From contig QQND01000004.1 in the NCBI GenBank assembly GCA_003402745.1, positions 1 to 64,000 of the forward strand: 64,000 bases of DNA, in the 5' to 3' direction. The number at the start of each line of letters is the position of its first letter. Position 1 is the stretch's first letter. Under the pieces are notes generated by a model, which searched no databases, had not been told where the DNA came from, and worked only from the letters and a program-made list of their open reading frames with translations. This stretch comes from Verrucomicrobiota bacterium. Its GTDB lineage: Bacteria > Verrucomicrobiota > Verrucomicrobiia > Chthoniobacterales > Chthoniobacteraceae. The translations under genes and the position numbers were made by a program. Shown here in pieces: positions 1-7,832 of this stretch.

Positions 1-222
1 CCAGAAATCCTCTTTCGAGAAATGCACCTGACCAAACGATGCGCCGCTTCGGCCAATCACGATTCCGGGACCTTTAGCCAGCGAGGTGTCATGAAAGCCG
101 TTAGGCCCAGCAGAGCCTATTACAGGAATGCGACCAGTCCGGCGCTCGGGTTCTGTAAGATCATGTCCCCTTTGAAGCGCGACAAAGTCGCCAAGAGTAA
201 TATCTCGCCATTCGCTCGTCAT
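1..222 (-). CDS. hsdS: Type I restriction-modification specificity subunit (HsdS), N-terminal part only
   Basis: This gene is not in the ORF track because it runs off the left edge. Reading the minus strand from the ATG at 222 gives 74 open codons beginning MTSEWRDITLGDFVALQRG, with later motifs IPVIGSAGPNGFHD, KGPGIVIGRSG and FSKEDFW. This is the classic opening of an HsdS target-recognition domain: W-x-LGD, QRGHDL, PVIGS-G, GRSG, EDFW. HsdS sets the DNA sequence recognised by the HsdM/HsdR complex. A purine-rich GAAGGAAA lies just upstream as a ribosome site, and the ATG overlaps the TGA of the preceding small ORF (ATGA). No hsdM lies upstream, where a carboxypeptidase sits instead, so hsdM and hsdR, if present, must be beyond the left edge or elsewhere. 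The family call is strong; the subtype and completeness are unknown. Confidence 0.78.
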   Translation of the reverse strand, partial: MTSEWRDITLGDFVALQRGHDLTEPERRTGRIPVIGSAGPNGFHDTSLAKGPGIVIGRSGASFGQVHFSKEDFW

Positions 223-368
223 ACCCGCGTTTCCTTCTTCTGGCGATCACGGGCCTCACCCTGTCCCCTTGCGCAATGTCCCCCCAAATACAAATAGGCC
301 AGAAATCCGGGGCCATCCCACCAAGCATCTCCGCGCAGCGCATCGATTTGTTTGCGCAGCACCTCCAA
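219..368 (-). pseudogene. Small ORF or 3' remnant translationally coupled to hsdS
   Basis: In the third minus frame an open stretch runs from the dacA stop (about 537) to a TGA at 219 that overlaps the hsdS ATG as ATGA. The last 50 or so residues look protein-like: NLEVLRKQIDALRGDAWW, then DGPGFLAYLYLGG and a charged tail ending KKETRV. The upstream half is Ser/Ala/Pro-rich and unconvincing. There is no ATG in frame; TTG at 368 or GTG at 362 are the only late start candidates, neither with a clean ribosome site. It could be a small gene of the restriction locus or the 3' end of a gene truncated by recombination. I do not recognise the family. The overlap with hsdS is the main evidence for coding. 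Confidence 0.3.
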
Positions 369-536
369 GTTGGCATTGGCGGGACGGGCAGCGAGCGAAG
401 CACTGGATGAGATTGCGAGTGGGGAGGAACCAGAGCGGGCAGACGGAATCGAACTCGCCTGGGCAGGGTTTGATCGGGTCGGATGGAGCGAGTTTCCGCT
501 GAACGGCTCTCTTTGCCGCCTGAGGCAGGCGAGGGC

Positions 537-1523
537 CTAGTTGCCGACGAGGCTGCGCTTCTGGGGTCTGGGAGTCTCTGGGCGGCCTGACGCGATCCAG
601 GCTTCGTGTTCCCCCCAGCCTGCATTCAAGAGTTCCTGAGCCTCAGCAAAACGGTTGTTTGAGCCGAGGACAACGACTTCTAGCCGGCGGGGGGTGACGA
701 AAAAGCTTTCGCCTTCTTTGCGGACTTCAGGCGAGCGGGCTGCGGAAATTGCGAGGCATTCGCCTGCGCGTTTGGTGGTACCGGTTTTGAGTCCGTCGAT
801 GGCGTTTTTGCCAAGCAATTGGTTGGTGTTTACAAGCTTGAATTCGCTTTTTGAGCCGTCTTCCCGCTGGACGCTGATGCGTCGTTCGCGTTGGGAGACG
901 AGGAAAAGAAAGGCGGGGGTGCTCATGGTATAGGCACTCAGTTTGGCCATATCTTCTGCGGTGGAATAAGGAAGTTTGCGTTCCAGCGTGTCCAGGCCGT
1001 GAGGGTTGAGGAACCGCGTGTTTGGCATGTTGAGCTTTCGCGCCAGAGCGTTCATCTGCGCGACAAAGGAAATGATGTGCAGATCGGGGTCGTTTCCTCC
1101 GGAAATCGCGCGACCGACGTGGGAGGCGAGGGTTTGGGCGGCGACGTTGTCGGATTGGAGCACCGAGGCGTAGAGCAGGTCCTTGAGGGAGGCTCGGTCC
1201 CCGGCGCTCCAGCGGACGCCCTGAGTGTTCATGATTTCTGGGCGGAGGGAGGGGACGGTGGCGAACTGGTCGAGGCTTTCGGAGCTAGCGTTGGCCCAGT
1301 CGAGCACGACTGCGGCGGTGGCGATTTTGGTGAGGCTGGCGACTTGCAGCTTCTTGTTCGCATTGAATTCCCGGAGTACGTGGCCGGTATGATGGTCGAT
1401 AACAATGTAGGCTTCAGCGGAAAGGCCTTCGGCGAGAGCGGCGGGAGAAGCCACGAAAGAGGTGCCTAAGGCGGTGAGGGTGAGGATAAATTTGCGGAGC
1501 GGCACTTTCATGATGCTAGTCAT
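537..1523 (-). CDS. Secreted D-alanyl-D-alanine carboxypeptidase (PBP5-like serine hydrolase, peptidase S11)
   Basis: This 328-residue protein has all three penicillin-binding active-site motifs: SxxK as SLTK (about residue 64), SxN as SDN in LQSDNVAAQ, and KTG as GLKTGTTKRAG. The N-terminus is a signal peptide (MKVPLRKFILTLTALG then ASPAALA). It should remove the terminal D-Ala from peptidoglycan stem peptides in the periplasm, trimming crosslinking capacity. The protein ends soon after the catalytic domain, without the usual C-terminal beta domain and amphipathic anchor, so it is shorter than E. coli PBP5. Two starts are possible: MTS at 1523, which has AAGG close upstream, or MKV twelve bases later, which gives a more typical signal peptide. 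It is transcribed alone, toward the restriction locus. Confidence 0.9.
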   Translation of the reverse strand: MTSIMKVPLRKFILTLTALGTSFVASPAALAEGLSAEAYIVIDHHTGHVLREFNANKKLQVASLTKIATAAVVLDWANASSESLDQFATVPSLRPEIMNTQGVRWSAGDRASLKDLLYASVLQSDNVAAQTLASHVGRAISGGNDPDLHIISFVAQMNALARKLNMPNTRFLNPHGLDTLERKLPYSTAEDMAKLSAYTMSTPAFLFLVSQRERRISVQREDGSKSEFKLVNTNQLLGKNAIDGLKTGTTKRAGECLAISAARSPEVRKEGESFFVTPRRLEVVVLGSNNRFAEAQELLNAGWGEHEAWIASGRPETPRPQKRSLVGN

Positions 1524-1642
1524 TTACCTTAATAACAGACTGCTTTAACGCAAGTGATCTCACAGGCGAATCTTAGTGAGTTTGGCCTGCGTGGGGAGAC
1601 CTGCTGGGTGTGCGTATTGCCGGAAGCCAACGCCTCCCGAGG

Positions 1643-1690
1643 GCTGCCCCGTGTGGGGGGACTCGTGTGGGGGGACTCGTGTGTGTGGGT
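1643..1690. repeat. Short tandem repeat of a 14-base G-rich unit
   Basis: Two adjacent copies of GTGTGGGGGGACTC followed by a partial GTGTGTGGG lie just beyond the 3' end of the kinase-fold gene. The first copy also forms a tiny CCCC-GTGT-GGGG hairpin. It may be slippage-generated noise or part of a transcript end. Confidence 0.45.
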
Positions 1691-2493
1691 TAAAGTCCCG
1701 CCTGTCTCTGGATGGCCCGGCGAAACCGATTAGGGGCGTTAAAGAGACTGTCGAGGGAGTCGTGGGTGGCATCAGCCATGGGGCCCTGTTGCTGGCCGAG
1801 GCGGCATTGCAGGTAAACGGCTTCCCTGAGCACCATGCGCAGGTCGGCGGCGCGGGCTTTGTTCCAGGAAGGCTCGCTGATGTCGGTCTGGTTCCGGGCG
1901 TTTTCAAAGTCAATGAGGTGGGTTTCCAGAGGAGAGGGGCACACGATCAAGTTATGCAACTCCATGTCTCCGTGCACAAATCCGGCGTGGTGGAGGGTTG
2001 AAATGTGGGCGTGCGCCTGGGCCAGCAGGTGCCAGAGTCCGGCGGCGGCTGCGATTTCCAAGTCAAGGGCGACTTGGATGTTGGCCTCCTCCGGGTCGAC
2101 CCCGAAGGGAGAGATACGGTTATAGGGTTTTCCGGGCAGAAAACAGCTGCGGAAACTCAGGGGCGACCATCCGATGGGGGGCGGCACGGGCAGCAATTCA
2201 GAGGCGCGCTGCTGGCGTTCGAATTCCACTTGGGGGTCTCCGTGGAGGCTTGCTGGAAAGTAGGTTTTGCGGAAATGCAGCGGATAAATTTCTGTCAGAG
2301 GATAGGCCTTGCGGGACTCGGTTCCGGCGATGACGAGTTCAGCGGCCATCAGGGGCAAACCGCCCGCTTTGCGGTGGGCGAGTGTGCGCACAACAAAATC
2401 GTTTCCAGGGGGATGCAGTACCAGGTGGTGGTACTCCTGTGCCAGTCGCACGGAGTGTCGCGGGGACACGGCGATTAATCCATCGGGGCTCAT
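1690..2493 (-). CDS. Kinase-fold protein (lipopolysaccharide/Kdo kinase-like)
   Basis: This 267-residue protein carries a clear protein-kinase-like catalytic loop, GFVHGDMELHNLIV (H-G-D-x4-N, about residue 172), followed by a metal-binding LIDFENARN in place of DFG. The N-terminal half holds a plausible Lys-bearing lobe (RKAYPLTEIYP, HFRKTYF). This combination is seen in the WaaP/KdkA/InaA group, which phosphorylate lipopolysaccharide inner-core sugars, and in related small-molecule kinases. No signal peptide or membrane segment is visible, consistent with a cytoplasmic enzyme. It is transcribed away from the divergent PfkB kinase. The substrate cannot be read from sequence; an LPS core sugar is the likeliest guess. 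Confidence 0.65.
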   Translation of the reverse strand: MSPDGLIAVSPRHSVRLAQEYHHLVLHPPGNDFVVRTLAHRKAGGLPLMAAELVIAGTESRKAYPLTEIYPLHFRKTYFPASLHGDPQVEFERQQRASELLPVPPPIGWSPLSFRSCFLPGKPYNRISPFGVDPEEANIQVALDLEIAAAAGLWHLLAQAHAHISTLHHAGFVHGDMELHNLIVCPSPLETHLIDFENARNQTDISEPSWNKARAADLRMVLREAVYLQCRLGQQQGPMADATHDSLDSLFNAPNRFRRAIQRQAGL

Positions 2494-2660
2494 GTTTGCA
2501 GGCTAATGGCAAGAGCCTCCGGAGGCGAGCGGCTGGGTGGGGGAGGATGGATTTTTTGCCGGCGAGTGCACTGAAACGCAGGTGCAGTTTTCGGCTAAGG
2601 TTTTCTAGTTGGAGAAGTTCGGGGCTGGGCAGGGCAGGGTTTGCTAGTTATGATGCCGCG

Positions 2661-3776
2661 ATGTCTTCTTCCCGACCGCTCCCGCTTCAAGTGATTGACT
2701 CGCTAAAAAACGCGTCCGCCCAGTTAAAGGAAACTAAAGTGCTGGTGGGATTTGACGGTTTTGTGGACAATATCCTGCACGTTGTAAAGGCGCGCGAGTC
2801 CGCTCTTAAGTACACGCGGATGGAACGCATGACGGAGTTTTCCGAAAAAATTGGGGAGGCGGCCGGTCTGAGTGCAAACATGGAGATGGTCGTGCAGATG
2901 CGCAAACTGGGGGGCAACGGTCCGATCATGGCCAACGCGCTGGGAGCTTTTGGGAACGCCGTGACCTACATTGGCAACCTGGGAGCACCGGCGCTCCACC
3001 CTGTTTTCACCGAATTTGCCGCCGCCGCGAAGGTGTTTTCGATCGCCGAACCAGGGGTGACCGACGCCATTGAATTTGACGACGGCAAGTTGATGTTTGG
3101 AAAACACGAGACGTTGCGGGAGGTAAACTGGGCCAACCTGATTAAACACGTTCCTGAGAAGGCGCTGGTGAAGATATTTTCCCAAAGCAGGTTCATCGCG
3201 CTGGTGAACTGGACGATGCTCACGCAGATGAAGGGAATCTTTCAGAAGATTGCTTCGGTGATCGCCCCGCAGCTCAAGGGACCCAAACGGATTCTTTTTT
3301 TTGACCTCGCAGACCCTGCCAAGCGTTCCAGCGGGGATATTGGCGAGGTGCTCAAGCAGATCGCCAAATTCGAAAAACACTTCCGGGTGGTGCTCGGGTT
3401 GAACCTGAGAGAGAGCCACCAGGTAGGGGAGGTTCTCGGCGTGCGTGCCCCGGAGGAAAACCACGCGGCTGTGACGGCCCATGCGTTGCGCTTGCAGGAG
3501 CTCCTGGACATCGACACGGTGGTGATTCATCCCACCCATTTTGCGGCGGCGGCCAACACTCACGGGGCGACTTTTGTGGAGGGCCCTTTCACTCCAAAGC
3601 CCAAAATCACCACGGGAGCGGGGGATCATTTCAACGCAGGCTTCTGTACGGGGCTGATTTTGGGGCTGGATTTGGAGCAGAGTCTCCAGGTTGGGGTAGC
3701 GACTTCGGGGTATTACGTGCGTAACGCGAAGAGCCCGAAGGTGGGGGATTTGGTGAAGTTTTTAAAGACGCTGTAG
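2661..3776 (+). CDS. PfkB-family carbohydrate kinase
   Basis: The 371-residue protein starting MSSSRPLPLQVID has the ribokinase-family glycine-rich N-terminal motif (LGGNGPIMANALGAFG, about residues 75-90) and the C-terminal PfkB signature with its catalytic Asp (ITTGAGDHFNAGF, about residue 318). An early VGFDGFVDNI forms the substrate-binding start. The ORF track begins at 2382, but the family start is the ATG at 2661; the extra 93 residues upstream are not protein-like. It should phosphorylate a sugar or nucleoside with ATP in the cytosol; the exact substrate is not evident. The next gene, smc, starts 107 bases downstream, across a hairpin. Confidence 0.85.
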   Translation: MSSSRPLPLQVIDSLKNASAQLKETKVLVGFDGFVDNILHVVKARESALKYTRMERMTEFSEKIGEAAGLSANMEMVVQMRKLGGNGPIMANALGAFGNAVTYIGNLGAPALHPVFTEFAAAAKVFSIAEPGVTDAIEFDDGKLMFGKHETLREVNWANLIKHVPEKALVKIFSQSRFIALVNWTMLTQMKGIFQKIASVIAPQLKGPKRILFFDLADPAKRSSGDIGEVLKQIAKFEKHFRVVLGLNLRESHQVGEVLGVRAPEENHAAVTAHALRLQELLDIDTVVIHPTHFAAAANTHGATFVEGPFTPKPKITTGAGDHFNAGFCTGLILGLDLEQSLQVGVATSGYYVRNAKSPKVGDLVKFLKTL

Positions 3777-3808
3777 CGCCGGCGCATTTTGAGGGATGCA
3801 CTATAGGT

Positions 3809-3837
3809 TGTAGGGAGCGGGGAGGGGGTCCCCTACA
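3809..3837 (+). terminator. Possible transcript-end hairpin between the PfkB gene and smc
   Basis: TGTAGGG (3809-3815) pairs with CCCTACA (3831-3837) across a 15-base G-rich loop. There is no T-run after it, so it is a weak or Rho-type terminator at best, or an mRNA stability element. Confidence 0.25.
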
Positions 3838-3883
3838 GGTTGGGCTTGCTTCCGTTCCTGCCTTGGGCGAAGTTACGGGCGCC

Positions 3884-6800
3884 ATGTATCTCCGTTCCCT
3901 CGAATTATTCGGGTTCAAAAGCTTCGCTCCCAAGACCGTCCTTGAGTTTCACCGGGGGGTGACCTGCGTGGTCGGCCCCAACGGCTGCGGGAAGTCGAAC
4001 GTGCTGGATGCGATCCGCTGGGTTCTGGGGGAGCAGTCGGCCAAGGCGCTGCGGGGAGGGGAAATGGCGGACGTTATTTTTTCGGGCACTGATTCCCGAT
4101 CGGCGCTGGGGATGGCGGAGGTGTCCATGAATTTCTCGGAATGCGAGAAGGAGCTTGGAGTGGACTGGAGCGAGGTGACGATCACCCGGCGGGTGTTCCG
4201 GGACGGTTCCTCGGAGTATTTGCTCAACCGGACTCCGTGCCGGCTGAAGGATATCCATAATTTATTTATGGATACGGGCATTGGGCGTTCGGCCTATTCG
4301 ATCATGGAGCAGGGTAAGATCGACCAGATTCTTTCGTCTCGCCCTGAGGATCGGCGTGCGATTTTCGAGGAGGCCGCCGGGATCACCCGTTTCAAGAGCC
4401 AGCGCAAGGAGGCGCTGCGGAAGCTGGAGGCGACGGAGGCGAATTTGATCCGCTTGGATGACATTGTGAAGGAGGTCAACCGGCAGATCGCCTCCATGCA
4501 AAGGCAGGCTGCTAAGGCGCGCCGCTACCAAGGCTTGCTGGCGGAGCTGCGCACCTTTGAAACTCACTCGGCGCGGCGGCAGTGGGAGGTCATTGAAGAG
4601 CGGCGGGAGGCGGATCGCAACGAGCTTGGGGGGTTGCGGGCGCGGCAGAGTGAGTTGGAAGAGGAGATTGAGTCGGGCGAAGGTGAATTGGCGGCGCGGC
4701 GGGCGAGTCTGGCCGCGATGGAGGAGCAGTTGGACGTGGCGCGGCGCAACGCGACGGATCTACGCAGCCGGATTTCCAACCACGAAAACCGGATTATTTT
4801 CAACAAGGAGAAGGAAACGGAGTACGAGGGGCTCATTTCCCGCTACCAGGGGGAGATGGCGGGTGCGCGGGAGCGCTTGCACGCGGCGGAGGCGGCTTTG
4901 CGCGAGGCGGATCAGGAGTTGCAGGAGATCAACGCGCTGTTGGCGAGCGAACAGGGACGCATGGAGGCGGTTCAGGGGGCTGCATATGCTGTGGCGAGCG
5001 AACGGGCTGAGGCCGAGCGGGGACTGCAGGGAGTGGTTCAGGAGATGCAGAGGGAGGAGCACCGGGTGTCGGGTCTCCGGGGGCAGCTCTCGAGCATGAC
5101 CCAGCAGCGGGACGGGATGGAGGCGCGGCTTTCGGTTTTGGGGGCGGAAACCGAGCAACTGCGGGAGGCGGCTGGGGAGGTGGGCGAGCTTTTGGCCCAG
5201 GCGCGCACGGATTTGGAGGCTGCGCAGCAGGCGGCGGACAAGAGCGCGTCGGAGGTGAACGAGATGGAGGGGCAGCTGCGGATGGCGCAGATGACGTTGT
5301 CCACGGCCGATGGAGAGTTGAGACAGGTGCAGCGCGTGTTTTCTGAAAAGGAGGGACGGTTGGAGGTGCTGAAGGGGTTGTTGGAGAGCGGGGAGGGGTT
5401 TTCGGCGGGAACGCAGGCGGTGCTCAAGGGGTTGGATAATCCAGATTTTTTTCTGCCGGCGGTCCAGGGGGCGCTGGCCCAGTTTATCGATGTGGAGCCG
5501 GAGTATGTGGCTGCGGCGGAGGCTGTGTTGGGGGCGAACCTGCAGGCGGTCGTGATGAAAGACACGGAGGCGGCTGGGCACATAGTGAAGACGCTTCGGG
5601 CGCAGAAGGGGGGGCGGACGGTACTCGCCCTGGAGGAGTTGGATGCGGCTTTTGAGCATGTTCAAAACGAAGACCTAGCCCTTCCGGAGGGGGCTTTGTG
5701 CTGGCTCATCCACAAGATTAAGCCGTTGCCGGAAGCCCAACGTCTCATTGAACGGCTTGTGAATTTTGCGGTGGTCGTGCCGGATGTAGAAACTGCGCTC
5801 AAGCTTTTCCCGCTTCGGGGCTGGACCCTCGTCACGCTGCAGGGGGAGGTGCTCTTTGGGGACGGAATGTTGCATGGGGGCGCGGAGAGCGGCACTGGAG
5901 CGGCGTCGGTTTTGGAGCGGCGCAACCAGATTTTGAATTTGGAGGCGGAGTTAGAGGGACTTAGCGCGCAGGTGCAGGAGCGGCAGCGCCGGCGGGAGGA
6001 AGCGGCCTCGGAATTGGAGGGGTGCGGCGTGCGCCTGGCGCAGGCGCGGGAGGAGAAACACGCATCGGCTTTAGATTTGGCAGGGTTGAAGACGCAGTTG
6101 GCGCAGTTGGAACGGCAGCTTGGGGAGACCCAGCGCAAGCAGGTTTCGATGGAGGGCGAGCAGGCCGGGGCGCAGAGCCGTTTTTCAGACGCGGTACAGC
6201 GTCTGGAGGGGCTTGAGGAGGACGTAAATACTGCTCTCGGGCGCATCGGTGAACAGCAGGAGCGCCGGCAGGAATTTCAGGAAGGAATGGAAGCGCTGCG
6301 GGCGAGGGAGGCGGAAGCGCAGTCTGAGTTAGGCGAAATGAAGGTGCGGGTGGCCACGGAAAAACAGAGGCACGCCTCCTTGTTGTCCCAGCGCCAGCCC
6401 ATGGAGGCTCGGCTCACGGAGCTGGGGGATCTCATTGAGCAGCGCCAGACGGATGTGGAGGGGTACCGGGGCAGGGTGGCTGCGTTGCTGGCGGAGTCCG
6501 CGGAAATTACGACGAGCTTGGAAGGGTTGCGCGGGCGTGTCGGGGAGTTTGAGGGCGCCTTGAACGCATTGCTTTCGGAGCGGGCTGCCGTGGCGGCCAT
6601 TGTGGAGGAGGAGACGGTCCAAGTGCGGGCCCGGCGGTCGCAGTTGTCTGGGTTGGTGGAAAAACGCACCCGCTTGGAGGTGCATCTCAACCAGTGGGAA
6701 ATGAAGGCGAACATCGTCGAGGAGCACATCCGGAAGCGCTACCAGATTGAGGTTTCGGAATTTAAGAAGGACTTATACGAGCTCAAGGTGGCGTACCGGG

Positions 6801-7693
6801 ATGCGCTGAAGCGGCCACGCGGGGGGGCGTCAGCGGAGGCGGAGGCTTCGAGTGAGGCGCCCGTGGAGTCGGATAGCGAGGGAGGGGCTTCGGTGGAAGC
6901 GGAGGCGTATGAAATGGACTGGTCGCACATTGATGCGATGGTACGCGAGATTGACCAGCGTCTGGACGCGATGGGGCCGGTGAACATGGAGGCGATCCAA
7001 GAGTACGAGGAGTTGGAGCAGCGCCAGGGCTTTCTTCAACAGCAGCACAACGATTTGATCAACGCGAAGACTGAACTGCTGGAAGTGATCGCGAAAATCA
7101 ACAACACCACCCGCCAACTTTTTGCGGAGACGTTTGCCAAGATAAAAGTCAATTTTCAGGAGATGTTCACGGAGCTTTTTGGCGGCGGGAAGGCGGATTT
7201 GATTTTGACTGATGAAAGCGACCCGTTGGAGAGCGGTATTGAAATCATCGCCAAACCCCCGGGCAAACAGCTCCAGAGCATTACCTTGCTTTCGGGCGGT
7301 GAGAAAACGATGACGGCCGTTTCCCTGCTGTTTTCCATCTACATGGTCAAGCCCAGCCCGTTCTGCGTGTTGGATGAAATGGATGCGCCTCTGGATGAAA
7401 GCAACATCAACCGATTCATCAAGATTCTCGACCGCTTCGTGGCACAGAGCCAGTTCGTGGTTATTTCCCACAATAAAAAGACGATTGCGCGGGCGGACGC
7501 TCTTTACGGCGTGACCATGGAAGAACACGGGGTATCTCGTCTGGTGGGCGTGAAATTCACCCGCCGTGATGAAAGCCGCGCGACGACGGACGTTGTGGGA
7601 TCGGGCAATTCAGAGTCCGTTCCGAGTGTGGCGGAAGCCTTTGGGAAGAGCCCGCGGTTGCACAGTGAGGATAAGGCTGAAGAGCGCGCGTAG
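3884..7693 (+). CDS. smc: Chromosome segregation protein SMC
   Basis: The protein is about 1269 residues from MYLRSLELFGFKSF, the universal SMC opening; the track start at a TTG 21 bases earlier adds nothing conserved. It shows Walker A (VVGPNGCGKSN, about residues 31-41), a long coiled coil, a hinge (about 500-670, with VQGALAQFIDVEP and VLGANLQAVVMKD), a second coiled coil, the ABC signature LLSGGEKTMTAV (about 1138) and Walker B (CVLDEMDAPLDESN, about 1160). SMC dimers with ScpA/ScpB condense and segregate the chromosome; neither partner gene is in this window. An unusual Ala/Glu/Ser-rich stretch (about residues 975-1010) interrupts the coil before the head. This gene uses strongly G-rich codons, so long antisense ORFs appear opposite it. 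Confidence 0.97.
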   Translation: MYLRSLELFGFKSFAPKTVLEFHRGVTCVVGPNGCGKSNVLDAIRWVLGEQSAKALRGGEMADVIFSGTDSRSALGMAEVSMNFSECEKELGVDWSEVTITRRVFRDGSSEYLLNRTPCRLKDIHNLFMDTGIGRSAYSIMEQGKIDQILSSRPEDRRAIFEEAAGITRFKSQRKEALRKLEATEANLIRLDDIVKEVNRQIASMQRQAAKARRYQGLLAELRTFETHSARRQWEVIEERREADRNELGGLRARQSELEEEIESGEGELAARRASLAAMEEQLDVARRNATDLRSRISNHENRIIFNKEKETEYEGLISRYQGEMAGARERLHAAEAALREADQELQEINALLASEQGRMEAVQGAAYAVASERAEAERGLQGVVQEMQREEHRVSGLRGQLSSMTQQRDGMEARLSVLGAETEQLREAAGEVGELLAQARTDLEAAQQAADKSASEVNEMEGQLRMAQMTLSTADGELRQVQRVFSEKEGRLEVLKGLLESGEGFSAGTQAVLKGLDNPDFFLPAVQGALAQFIDVEPEYVAAAEAVLGANLQAVVMKDTEAAGHIVKTLRAQKGGRTVLALEELDAAFEHVQNEDLALPEGALCWLIHKIKPLPEAQRLIERLVNFAVVVPDVETALKLFPLRGWTLVTLQGEVLFGDGMLHGGAESGTGAASVLERRNQILNLEAELEGLSAQVQERQRRREEAASELEGCGVRLAQAREEKHASALDLAGLKTQLAQLERQLGETQRKQVSMEGEQAGAQSRFSDAVQRLEGLEEDVNTALGRIGEQQERRQEFQEGMEALRAREAEAQSELGEMKVRVATEKQRHASLLSQRQPMEARLTELGDLIEQRQTDVEGYRGRVAALLAESAEITTSLEGLRGRVGEFEGALNALLSERAAVAAIVEEETVQVRARRSQLSGLVEKRTRLEVHLNQWEMKANIVEEHIRKRYQIEVSEFKKDLYELKVAYRDALKRPRGGASAEAEASSEAPVESDSEGGASVEAEAYEMDWSHIDAMVREIDQRLDAMGPVNMEAIQEYEELEQRQGFLQQQHNDLINAKTELLEVIAKINNTTRQLFAETFAKIKVNFQEMFTELFGGGKADLILTDESDPLESGIEIIAKPPGKQLQSITLLSGGEKTMTAVSLLFSIYMVKPSPFCVLDEMDAPLDESNINRFIKILDRFVAQSQFVVISHNKKTIARADALYGVTMEEHGVSRLVGVKFTRRDESRATTDVVGSGNSESVPSVAEAFGKSPRLHSEDKAEERA

Positions 7694-7832
7694 TGAAAGA
7701 ACGGGGGTGGGAAGATCTCTTGGACTGGCGGATTCTGTGAGGGTGGAATCTGGGGGCGTTACGCGCAGAGTGCGCTGGTCTGGGAGGACGTTGAAGTGCG
7801 CGGGCCTGTGGGTGGAGCGCTTCCAACTAAGT

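Noticed and set aside
161-625. 154-residue minus-strand ORF overlapping hsdS and dacA ends
   Set aside because: It overlaps the end of dacA and the convincing HsdS start in another frame; the translation is Arg/Pro-rich with no motif.
1643-1690. Tandem GTGTGGGGGGACTC as a possible CRISPR or attachment site
   Set aside because: Only two copies with no spacer; not CRISPR and no integrase nearby.
2724-3629. 301-residue minus-strand ORF opposite the PfkB kinase
   Set aside because: Arg/His/Val-rich antisense product; the plus strand has both PfkB signatures.
4760-5665. 301-residue minus-strand ORF opposite smc
   Set aside because: Leu/Arg/His-rich antisense of the SMC coiled coil; no family features.
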